Below, in pieces: positions 15,600-22,944 of a DNA stretch of 64,000 bases; position 1 is the stretch's first letter; each line of letters opens with the position of its first letter. The translations under genes were made by a program, and so were the position numbers. Below the pieces are notes generated by a model. It did no database searches. It saw only the letters and a list, made by a program, of their open reading frames with translations, and was not told the DNA's origin. Source of the stretch: CBDCCV01 sp965215025 (GTDB taxonomy: Bacteria > Bacteroidota > Rhodothermia > Rhodothermales > Salinibacteraceae); the NCBI GenBank assembly GCA_965215025.1, contig CBDCCV010000002.1, positions 1,426,001 to 1,490,000 on the forward strand, in the 5' to 3' direction.

Positions 15600-16016
15600 G
15601 TGGCCGACCGCGTCGTCGTGGACGCCAACATCCCCTTCTCGGCCCTGCTGCGCCAGAACTCGTCGTTCACGCGCCACATCGTCCAGGGCGAGAACGCGTT
15701 CCACGTGTGCGAATCGGCTATCGTGTCACTCTTCAAGCACAAGGAGCGCATCGTAGCGCTCAGCCGCCTCTCTGACGAAGAGGTGGTGCGGCTATTCTAC
15801 CTGCTCCTCCGTCACGTCACCGTCTCGAAAGAGGAGCTGATCAGCATAGAAGCACGCCGCGAGGCCGTCGCCCTGTGCCGCGACGTGGACCCCGACGACA
15901 CGCCGCACGTCGGCCTGACGCTCTCGCTCGGCGGGCGGCTCTGGACGGGCGACGAGGCGCTGAAGCGCGGCCTGCGCGCGAAGGGCTTCGATCAGTTCTA
16001 CACGCCCGACGGCTGA
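15600..16016 (+). CDS. PIN-domain ribonuclease toxin
   Basis: A 138-residue PIN-domain protein starting with GTG. The first catalytic aspartate is in VVDANIPFSALL. The C-terminal acidic triad is in DPDDTPHVGLTLSLGGRLWTGDEALKRGL, matching the DxxDxxxxALA...LWTGD pattern of PIN toxins. The middle motif SLFKHKERI has lost the glutamates that usually precede KHK, so activity may depend on a neighbouring Glu or be reduced. It would be a Mg2+-dependent endoribonuclease. Translation is probably coupled to the small acidic gene just upstream. Confidence 0.8.
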   Translation: MADRVVVDANIPFSALLRQNSSFTRHIVQGENAFHVCESAIVSLFKHKERIVALSRLSDEEVVRLFYLLLRHVTVSKEELISIEARREAVALCRDVDPDDTPHVGLTLSLGGRLWTGDEALKRGLRAKGFDQFYTPDG

Positions 16017-16043
16017 GGGCGGTCGTGAGCGCGGACCGGCGGA

Positions 16044-17903
16044 TTACATCCACACGAGCCAGAGCATGAAAAGCGCGACGGCCATGACGATGAGGTTGAG
16101 CGGGACGCCGGCGCGCACGAAGTCGGTGAAGCGGTAGCCGCCCGGCCCCATCACCATGAGGTTGGTCTGGTAGCCGAAGGGGGTGGCAAAGCCGGCCGAC
16201 GCCGCCACGGCCACGGCCAGCGCGAAGGGCAGCGGGTCGAGGCCCAGGCGCGCGGCGGCCTCCAGCGCCACGGGAAGGACGAGCGCCGCCGCCGCCGCGT
16301 TGGTCAGAAGCTCGGTCATGACCGTGGTGACGAGGTAGACGCCGCCAAGCACGGCCATCGGCCCGAGCGCTTCGAGCGGGCTGAGCGCGGCGGCGGCGAT
16401 GGCCGCAGCCAGCCCCGTCTCCTCGACGGTCTTGCCAATGCCAAAGGCCGCCCCGATCATCAGGAGCACGGGCACGTCCACCCCCCGGCGCGCCTCGTCG
16501 AGGCGGAGGCAGCCCGTGGCGATCATCGCCAGCGCGGCGGCGAACGCGGCCGTGACGAGCGGCAGCAGCCCCAGGGCCGCCGCCCCGATCATGCCCAGGA
16601 AGAGCGCCAACGCCACCGGCGCTTTCTGCGCGCGGCGCGCCGGCACGGCGACGAGGTACGGCGCCACGAGGCTGAAGTCGGCGCGGTCGAGGCTGTGCTG
16701 CCGGTGGAAGTCATTGGGCGCCTCCAGGAGCAGGAGGTCGCCCGCGCGGAGGGGCCGCTCGCGCAACGGACGCCGCAAGGGCGCGTCGCGGCGCTGGACG
16801 GCCAGCACGCTGGCCTGGTAGTGCCGCTCGAAGTCCGCCGCGCTGAGCGAGCGGCCCACGAGCGGCGAGGTCCCGGCGAGGACCGCTTCGAAAAGCATGG
16901 TGCGCGGCGGCTGCGCGCCGCCGTCCGGCGCGGTTCCCGTGCGCTCCAGCCCGTCCGTCGCCAAGAGGTGCGCCAGCGCCGCCGGCGTGGCCGAGAAGCG
17001 GAGCACGTCGCCCGCCGCCAGTCGCCCGGTCGGCGGACCGTTCGGCGAAAGCGCATCCGGCGCAGCGGCTGCCACGGCCGGATGCACCTCTTCGAGGTGC
17101 GCTCCCGCCGGGACGGCCTGCTGCGCCTCGGCAGGCGAGCGGCCCACGAGCGGCGATCCTTCTCCCAGGCGGAGTTCGATGTGGTACGGCCTCCCATCGC
17201 CGAACGGGCCGCGCGCGGCTCCGGACGGGGCGGCCTCGTGCCCTTTCTCTTCTTCTGAAGAGCTGCGGCGGGCGGGAGTCGCGCGTCCAGGCAGCAGCCG
17301 GTGGCCGACGAGAGCGAAGTACGCGATCCCGACGACGGCCGCCGGCAAGCCGATCCACGTCAGGTCGAAAAAGCCGATGGACAGCCCCGCGCTCTCCTTG
17401 AGAAGGCCCGAGACGACGAGGTTCGTGGACGTGCCGATGAGCGTGGCCGTGCCGCCGAGGACCGCCGCGTAGGAGAGCGGGATCATCACCTTCGAGGGGC
17501 TGATGCCCCGCGCCTCCGCCCAGCGCTGCAAGCGCGGGATGAGGATGGCTACGAGTGGCGTGTTGTTCACGAAGGCGGAGAGCACCGCCGCCGTCCCCAT
17601 CAGGCGGAAGAGCGCCCAGCCGAAGGGACCTCGGCGCGCGAGCAGGAGGCGGTCGGCACGGGCGAGTGCCTCGGTGCGCTGCACGCCGGCGGCCACGACG
17701 TAGAGCGCCGCGATGGAGAGGACGGCGCTGCTGGAGAACCCGGCAAAGGCCATCTCCGGTGGGACGACCCCGAAGAAGAGGAGCGCGACGAGGCTGCCGA
17801 GCAGCACCATGTCAGGCCGCCCGACCTCGCGCGCCAGGAGCACCGTCATCGCCAGGACTACGCCAGCGGTGAGCCAGGCGTCCCAGCCCAATTCGCCTAT
17901 CAT
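16044..17903 (-). CDS. SLC13/DASS-family transporter with RCK_C domains
   Basis: A 619-residue membrane carrier. The start is set at ATG 17903 (MIGELGWDAWLTAGVVLAM); the open frame upstream is arginine-rich and unconserved. Two transmembrane halves flank a cytoplasmic insert of about 200 residues with two TrkA-C/RCK_C modules (GSPLVGRSPAEAQ and TSPLVGRSLSAADF). Hairpin motifs typical of the family are FVNNTPLVAILIP, GTATLIGTSTNLVVSG and, in the second half, LLTNAAAAALVLP and ATPFGYQTNLMVMGPGGY. These proteins usually carry sulfate or dicarboxylates with Na+. It converges on the PIN gene. Confidence 0.88.
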   Translation of the reverse strand: MIGELGWDAWLTAGVVLAMTVLLAREVGRPDMVLLGSLVALLFFGVVPPEMAFAGFSSSAVLSIAALYVVAAGVQRTEALARADRLLLARRGPFGWALFRLMGTAAVLSAFVNNTPLVAILIPRLQRWAEARGISPSKVMIPLSYAAVLGGTATLIGTSTNLVVSGLLKESAGLSIGFFDLTWIGLPAAVVGIAYFALVGHRLLPGRATPARRSSSEEEKGHEAAPSGAARGPFGDGRPYHIELRLGEGSPLVGRSPAEAQQAVPAGAHLEEVHPAVAAAAPDALSPNGPPTGRLAAGDVLRFSATPAALAHLLATDGLERTGTAPDGGAQPPRTMLFEAVLAGTSPLVGRSLSAADFERHYQASVLAVQRRDAPLRRPLRERPLRAGDLLLLEAPNDFHRQHSLDRADFSLVAPYLVAVPARRAQKAPVALALFLGMIGAAALGLLPLVTAAFAAALAMIATGCLRLDEARRGVDVPVLLMIGAAFGIGKTVEETGLAAAIAAAALSPLEALGPMAVLGGVYLVTTVMTELLTNAAAAALVLPVALEAAARLGLDPLPFALAVAVAASAGFATPFGYQTNLMVMGPGGYRFTDFVRAGVPLNLIVMAVALFMLWLVWM

Positions 17904-18262
17904 TTCCGGGGGTGCTCCGAGGCGGCTCGCTTCAGATGAGGGGGTCGGCGCAGGACGCGCGTGCGGAGCGCCGGCCCCAGACGCACGCGGCGGCCAAGCA
18001 ACGAAAGGCCCGGCCCGAAGATCCGCCCGCCGCCGCCCACACGGACAAGCTAGGCATCGCCGGCGCTGCGCGGCGGGACGCCGTTTGCCATCGACCGCTT
18101 CACGGTTGTGAAACTTCTCAAGAGCACGGCAGGGCACGAACCTTCCGCGGCTCCCCCTGCTCTAAGCGCCCGATGTCTATTCGCTTGCCCCATCTCAGAC
18201 GCTTGGGTACGCCGGTCCGGTCCTCCGGCCTGCCAACCTGGCCTCGTCCCGAGGTCTCGACC

Positions 18263-18553
18263 ATGAACGCTTCGCTCCCCAATGCGCCGCGCCGCCTCAA
18301 CGTGCGCGCTCTTAAAGCCAAGGCGCCGGTGCGGGCGCCTGAAAAAGCGCCCGTCGCCCTCACCCCCGGCTCACGCCGCCGCGCTGCCGTGCCTAAGCGC
18401 GCCCTGCACCCCCCTGCCGAGCACATGCTCCAGGGAAGCGGCCGCGTTCCTGACCTGCCGGCCGATCCGGCAACGCGTGTAGCGTTTTACTTCTTTGCCG
18501 CCGCGCTCGCTGCGGCCCTGCTCTACCTCCTGCTCCTGCCGCTCCTCATCTGA
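18263..18553 (+). CDS. small basic protein with C-terminal membrane anchor
   Basis: A 96-residue protein starting at ATG 18263. Residues 1-55 are rich in Arg, Lys, Ala and Pro. The last 25 residues are one strongly hydrophobic helix (VAFYFFAAALAAALLYLLLLPLLI) ending the chain. This is a tail-anchored arrangement with the basic part probably in the cytoplasm. The open frame extends upstream without a better start. No family recognised. Confidence 0.45.
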   Translation: MNASLPNAPRRLNVRALKAKAPVRAPEKAPVALTPGSRRRAAVPKRALHPPAEHMLQGSGRVPDLPADPATRVAFYFFAAALAAALLYLLLLPLLI

Positions 18554-18680
18554 CGGCGACGCCGCTGCCCTTCCCTCATGACATGATAAGGCAGGGTTCA
18601 AACGCGGAGGCTCTACGGCAGCCTTAAAGGGCGCAGGCGGCCTCAGCGATTACTCAGATGCTTAACCCGAGTGCGGGTCT

Positions 18681-19619
18681 GTGCTTGTTAATTTGCTCCT
18701 TATCGCGGCCGGCCTCGCCTTGCTGTACGCGGGGGCCGAAGGCCTTGTACGCGGAAGCGCCGCCCTGGCGCTGCGCCTCGGCCTCACGCCGCTCGCCGTC
18801 GGGCTGACGGTGGTGGCCTTCGGGACGAGCAGCCCCGAACTCGTCGTGAGCTTGCAAACGGCCTTGGCTGGGCAAGGCGACCTTGCCGTAGGCAACGTCG
18901 TCGGGTCGAACATCGCCAACGTCGCGCTCATCTTAGGGCTGTCCGTCGTCATCCGCACCGTGGCCGTGCAGGTGCAGCTCGTGCGCTACGACGTGCCGGT
19001 CCTGATCGGCGTTTCGGCGGTGCTTGTCCTCATGCTCATGGACGGCCGGCTCGGCCGCCTGGAGGGCGCGCTCTTGATGGGAGGGATCGTTCTCTACACG
19101 CTCGCGGCCTTCCGCCTGGCGCGGAAGGAGAAGGGCACCCCCGCCGGGCCTGACGCCGCGCCGCCGGACTTGGCGCGGCCCGCTTGGCATGACGCGCTCT
19201 TCGTGCTGGCGGGCCTGGGGCTGCTCGTCCTCGGCGCCCAGCTCCTGGTGGAAGGCGCCGTAGCCATCGCGCGCGACGCCGGCCTCAGCGAGGCCCTCAT
19301 CGGCCTGACGATCCTGGCCGTGGGCACGAGCCTGCCGGAGCTGGCCACCTCGCTGGTAGCGGCCGCGAAAGGGGAAGGCGACATCGCCGTGGGCAACGTG
19401 GTGGGGTCGAACATCTTCAACGTGCTGGCGATCCTGGGCTGCGCGGCGACGGCGCGTCCGCTGGACGCGCCCGGCATCAGTTTAGTGGACTTGGGCGTGA
19501 TGGTCGGCCTTGCCGTGGCGCTCCTGCCGCTCACGCGCAGCAGCTTCCGCCTCGTGCGCTGGGAGGGCGCCTTGCTCATCGGCAGCTACGCCGCGTACGT
19601 GGCCTACCTCACGGCCTGA
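18681..19619 (+). CDS. calcium/sodium antiporter of the CaCA family (YrbG type)
   Basis: A 312-residue, ten-helix cation exchanger starting with GTG (VLVNLLLIAAGLALLYAGAE). The two inverted alpha-repeats are intact: FGTSSPELVVS with GNVVGSNIANVALILG in the first half, and VGTSLPELATS with GNVVGSNIFNVLAILG in the second. The acidic residues in the PEL motifs bind the cation. A short hydrophilic loop (ARKEKGTPAGPDAAPPD) joins the halves. It most likely exports Ca2+ in exchange for Na+ or H+. It stands alone; no riboswitch-like structure was seen in the 127 bp upstream. Confidence 0.92.
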   Translation: MLVNLLLIAAGLALLYAGAEGLVRGSAALALRLGLTPLAVGLTVVAFGTSSPELVVSLQTALAGQGDLAVGNVVGSNIANVALILGLSVVIRTVAVQVQLVRYDVPVLIGVSAVLVLMLMDGRLGRLEGALLMGGIVLYTLAAFRLARKEKGTPAGPDAAPPDLARPAWHDALFVLAGLGLLVLGAQLLVEGAVAIARDAGLSEALIGLTILAVGTSLPELATSLVAAAKGEGDIAVGNVVGSNIFNVLAILGCAATARPLDAPGISLVDLGVMVGLAVALLPLTRSSFRLVRWEGALLIGSYAAYVAYLTA

Positions 19620-19643
19620 AGGCACAGGCGCGGCCCGCCCCAC

Positions 19644-20156
19644 CTACCGCGCCCGGCTCGCCACGCGGTAGAGCCAGAGCGTAAACAGCGCGAACGCCGC
19701 CGGCCCCGGCCTCTCCGTCAGCGCGGCGAACGTCGCCGGCGCGAGGCCGAGCGCGCCGCCACCTCGTCAAACGCCTGCCCAAGCTGTTCCTTCTGCCGCG
19801 CCAGGACGCGCCCGGCGCCCCACGCCACCAAGCCGCCCACGAAGATCGGCGTCGAAAGCTCGACGGGCAGGTAGATCCCCACGGCCAAGAGCGCCACGCC
19901 CAGTTCGCTCCCGAAGCCGAAGAGCGAGCGGCCCACCTGCACGGTTCGAGGCCGAGACCGTGAGGCCCACTTTCGGCCCGAGGTAAGCGTTCGCCCTGGC
20001 CAGGATCGCCGAGAGCAAAAAGCCCAGGACGATGGCTGTTACCGTGATCTCTGGCAGCGCCGTGCTGGCTGCGATGTACGGCTCGACGAGCGGCTCGGAA
20101 CGCTTCGTGCCGGCCAAACGGTTTCTTTCCTATTCTTCGGGCGGCGGTCCGTGCAT
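19644..20156 (-). pseudogene. OPT-family oligopeptide/metal transporter, collapsed remnant
   Basis: Two pieces of an OPT (oligopeptide transporter) protein remain. The 5' part reads PYIAASTALPEITVTAIVLGF and then LSAILARANAYLGPKVGLTV (about 20090-19945), the family's N-terminal first helix. Immediately after, in another frame, comes the C-terminal region (GVALLAVGIYLPVELSTPIF, 19890-19830), then another shift into the last helix (AFALFTLWLYRVASRAR, stop at 19644). Normal OPT proteins have 600-700 residues, so roughly 80% of the gene is gone. The probable original ATG at 20156 runs into TAG after eight codons. Deletion plus frameshifts make this non-functional. Confidence 0.8.
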
Positions 20157-20255
20157 GGCGGTTGCGGGAGAACGGGCGGATGAGAAGCGCGCTCAGGCGA
20201 CGCAAACGTCGCCTAAAATAAACGTCCCTCGCACAGCTGTCAACTTCGCCAGTTT

Positions 20256-20396
20256 TGACGACGGACGATAGACGACCGACGACCAGCCTTCCAGCAACGG
20301 TTTGCAACTCCCCTCTTGAGCCGGAGGGGAACGCGAGTGGTGAAGCATTTCTGATAGGCGTAAAGAACGTCGTCCTCGTCATTCGTCCGTCGTCCC
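20256..20396. repeat. heptad hairpin repeat, class 1, copy B
   Basis: Left arm TGACGAC GGACGAT AGACGAC CGACGAC (20256-20283). Right arm at 20366-20396 with CGTCGTCCTCGTC and ATTCGTCCGTCGTCC. Twelve bases (GACGACGGACGA) match exactly, and the spacer is about 80 bases, longer than in the other copies. It lies in the gap between the OPT remnant and the next plus-strand gene; apart from this repeat the gap (20157-20506) holds nothing recognisable. Confidence 0.7.
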
Positions 20397-20506
20397 GCGC
20401 GCGGCGCGAAGCGTTACAGGTTGGTTAGACGCCGCCTCGTATCCTTGCCAGCGGCTCAGCGTTAGCGCTCTTTCCCGTTATCACCCCCAACCCAGCGGCC
20501 TTGACC

Positions 20507-21010
20507 ATGAGCACCCCCCCGTACGACGACATCCCCACCGGCGGCGGCGACCACCGCGGCAGCGAAGAACGCGGCGGCGAAGAAGAGTATGAGCAGCACT
20601 CCAGCGTCCGCGCCCAGGACCCGCCCGAACTCCCCGGCAAGGAGGCCGAGCAGGCAAAAGAAGGCGACGGCAACGGCCACACCTTCCAAGTGATGGAGTC
20701 GGACACGATGGGCACCTACCGCGTGCGCCGCTGGAAGCCGGGCCAAGAAGTCGGCGCGGCGGCCGAGGGCTACGAGGAGACGAGCCGCGCCACGACGGAC
20801 GAGGACCTCGACTCAGCCATCCGCGAGGAGACCACCGAGCGCCGCTACGCCGTCCTCGAAAACACCGAGACCGGCCAGGTCTTCATGGACCAGCAGGAGA
20901 ACCTCTCCGACAACTGGTTCGCCGGCGGGCGCTTCGACCAGATCACCTTCTTCGCCGACGAGGACGAGGCCGCCACCTACGCCGACGAGCAGCGCCAGAA
21001 CGCGGAGTAA
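20507..21010 (+). CDS. acidic protein of unknown function
   Basis: A 167-residue protein from ATG 20507 (MSTPPYDDIPTGGG). The first 65 residues are disordered and rich in Glu, Gly and Gln. The rest looks folded: TYRVRRWKPGQEVG, RRYAVLENTETGQVFMDQQENL and FDQITFFADEDEAATYADEQ. It has no signal peptide or membrane segment, so it should be cytoplasmic. The strong acidity and a folded C-terminal half with alternating strands suggest a small stress or binding protein, but no family was recognised. It is flanked by two different hairpin repeats. Confidence 0.6.
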   Translation: MSTPPYDDIPTGGGDHRGSEERGGEEEYEQHSSVRAQDPPELPGKEAEQAKEGDGNGHTFQVMESDTMGTYRVRRWKPGQEVGAAAEGYEETSRATTDEDLDSAIREETTERRYAVLENTETGQVFMDQQENLSDNWFAGGRFDQITFFADEDEAATYADEQRQNAE

Positions 21011-21020
21011 GCGCGCTGCG

Positions 21021-21114
21021 GTAAACGAGGAAGTGAGAGGACGAAGAACCGAGAAACCAACGACGAACGGAATCTCTCCGCCCCGTTCGTTCTTCGCCTC
21101 TTCGTTTCTTAAAC
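21021..21114. repeat. purine-rich hairpin repeat, class 2, copy F
   Basis: An inverted repeat directly after the acidic protein gene and 52 bp before the NDUFA9-like gene. The left arm has AAACGA and AGAGGACGAAGAAC; the right arm, read in reverse complement, has AAACGAAGAGGCGAAGAACG. The loop is around 21071-21082. The same design recurs at 49246-49340. Confidence 0.6.
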
Positions 21115-21165
21115 TGAAACCGCTGTTTCTGGAGCAAGTCCCCCCTCGGCTAATCCCCCTCCGGC

Positions 21166-22086
21166 ATGAACGTTTTCCTCACCGGCGCCACGGGTTTCGT
21201 GGGCGGCCACGTGCTCAGCGCGCTCGTCCGCCACGGCCATCGGGTGCGCTGCCTCGTGCGCGACCCCGGCGAAAGGCTCAGCGAGGCGGGCGAGGCCGTC
21301 GAGAAGACCCGCGGCGACATCACCGAGCCGGCCTCGCTCAGCGGAGCAATGGACGGCTGCGAGGCCGTGGTGCACCTCGTGGGCATCATCGAGGAGAAGC
21401 CGTCAAAGGGGGTGACGTTCGAGCGCGTCCATCATGAGGGCACCGTGCACGTGGTCGAAGAGGCGCAGCGCGCCGGCATCGAGCGCTTCGTGCAGATGAG
21501 CGCCAACGGCGCGGCGCCCGACGGCATCACCAAGTACCAAACCTCGAAGTGGCGCGCCGAGGAGGCCGTCAAACGGGCCGGCTTCCAGCACTGGACCCTC
21601 TTCCGCCCGTCCATCATCTTCGGCGATCCGGGCGAGGAGAACATCGAGTTCGCCACGCGCATCGCCCGCACGCTCGTGAGCCGGTTCCCGCTCTTGCCCA
21701 CCTTTGGCGACGGCTCGTACCAGATGCAGCCCATCTTCGTCGAAGAAGTGGCCGAGGCTTTTGCGCAGGCGCTCGAAAACGAGGCCGCTTCGGGGCAGAC
21801 GTACTGCGCCGCCGGCAAAGAGGCCATCCGCTACACCGAGGTGCTGGACCGCATCACGCTCGGCCTCGGCGAGCGCCCTAAGCCGAAGGTGCCCACGCCC
21901 ATCTTCCTGGCGCGGCCCGTGATCAAGCTCCTCGGCCCGCTCGGCCTCATCCCCATCTCCTCGGCGCAGTTCGAGATGCTCATCAGCGGCAACACGTGCG
22001 ACGAGTCCGACTTCTACCGCGACTTCGACCTCGAGCCGCACGCCTTCACGGCCGAGCACCTGGCCTACCTGAAAGCGCGCGTGTGA
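21166..22086 (+). CDS. NDUFA9-like atypical SDR, NAD(P)-binding protein
   Basis: A 306-residue Rossmann-fold protein of the atypical SDR5 / complex I NDUFA9-like group. GATGFVGGHV (about 7-16) is the nucleotide-binding loop; VVHLVGIIEEKPSKGVTFERVHHEGT and YQTSKWRAEEAVK are typical of this subfamily, and the canonical YxxxK becomes YQTSK. FRPSIIFGDPGEENIEFATRIA and YQMQPIFVEEVAEAFAQALE are the conserved C-terminal motifs. Bacterial members are proposed to act on quinone or NADH-linked redox pathways, or as assembly factors, without a proven reaction. It lies upstream of the kinase gene on the same strand. Confidence 0.87.
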   Translation: MNVFLTGATGFVGGHVLSALVRHGHRVRCLVRDPGERLSEAGEAVEKTRGDITEPASLSGAMDGCEAVVHLVGIIEEKPSKGVTFERVHHEGTVHVVEEAQRAGIERFVQMSANGAAPDGITKYQTSKWRAEEAVKRAGFQHWTLFRPSIIFGDPGEENIEFATRIARTLVSRFPLLPTFGDGSYQMQPIFVEEVAEAFAQALENEAASGQTYCAAGKEAIRYTEVLDRITLGLGERPKPKVPTPIFLARPVIKLLGPLGLIPISSAQFEMLISGNTCDESDFYRDFDLEPHAFTAEHLAYLKARV

Positions 22087-22183
22087 CGCCCGGCGGTTCT
22101 TCGCACAAACGCTACATGCCCGGAACGCGCGGTGCGTATGTTGACCGGCGAGCTGTACCGACCCGCCCGACGTCTTTTTCTGC

Positions 22184-22894
22184 ATGAGCACGCTTTTCGA
22201 TCAGGACGCGGCGCCCCCCGCCGAAGAGCGCGCGCCCGCACAGCCCGACGCCGCCGAGACGCGCGCGAAGAAGTACGTCGCCATCGCGGGCAACATCGGC
22301 GCGGGGAAAAGCTCCTTGACGAAGGTGGTCTCCTCGTACTTCGGGTGGGAGGCGTTTTACGAGCAGGTCGAGGGCAACCCGTACCTCTCGGACTTCTACA
22401 ACGACATGCGGCGGTGGTCGTTTAACCTGCAAGTCTACTTCCTGTCGAGCCGGTTCCGGCATCAGCAGCGGATCGAGGCGGCGGGGCAGTCCGTCGTGCA
22501 GGACCGATCCATCTACGAGGACGCCGAGATCTTTGCCAAGAACCTCTATGAGATGGGCCTGATGTCGGCGCGCGACTTTCAGAACTACGCCGAGCTGTTC
22601 GCCATCATGACCTCGTACCTCAAGCCGCCGAGCCTGCTGGTGTACCTGCGTGCCTCGGTGCCCACGCTCGTCGAGCACATCCGCACGCGCGGGCGCGCCT
22701 ACGAAACCACCATCCGCATCGACTACCTGGAGCGCCTTCAGGACCACTACGAGACGTGGATCGACGGCTACGACCTCGGCCCGAAGATGATCATCGACGT
22801 GGACGAGCTGGACTTCGTAAACGACAAGGGGGACCGCATGGACGTGGTGGCGCGCATCGAGAGCCGCCTCTTCGGCCTCTTCCCGGAGGCGTAG
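22184..22894 (+). CDS. deoxynucleoside kinase
   Basis: A 236-residue deoxyribonucleoside kinase of the dNK/dGK-dCK type. After a disordered 28-residue leader, the P-loop GNIGAGKSS is at about 36-44. VEGNPYLSDFY holds the catalytic Glu/base-contact region, FLSSRFRHQQ the substrate Gln helix, QDRSIYEDAEIFA the DRS motif, and RGRAYETTI the lid arginines. It would phosphorylate salvaged deoxynucleosides with ATP. It follows the NDUFA9-like gene by 97 bp. A hairpin repeat lies downstream. Confidence 0.9.
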   Translation: MSTLFDQDAAPPAEERAPAQPDAAETRAKKYVAIAGNIGAGKSSLTKVVSSYFGWEAFYEQVEGNPYLSDFYNDMRRWSFNLQVYFLSSRFRHQQRIEAAGQSVVQDRSIYEDAEIFAKNLYEMGLMSARDFQNYAELFAIMTSYLKPPSLLVYLRASVPTLVEHIRTRGRAYETTIRIDYLERLQDHYETWIDGYDLGPKMIIDVDELDFVNDKGDRMDVVARIESRLFGLFPEA

Positions 22895-22944
22895 CGTTCT
22901 TTTCTGCAGATGGACGCGGCGCCTGGACGAACCGTTTTCCCTGA

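Noticed and set aside
18554..18680. Possible manganese/calcium riboswitch before the CaCA antiporter
   Set aside because: No yybP-ykoY-like conserved core or convincing helices could be found in the 127 bp.
19609..20382. 257-codon minus-strand frame over the OPT remnant
   Set aside because: It only joins unrelated sequence with small parts of the OPT remnant; the recognisable OPT segments lie in other frames.
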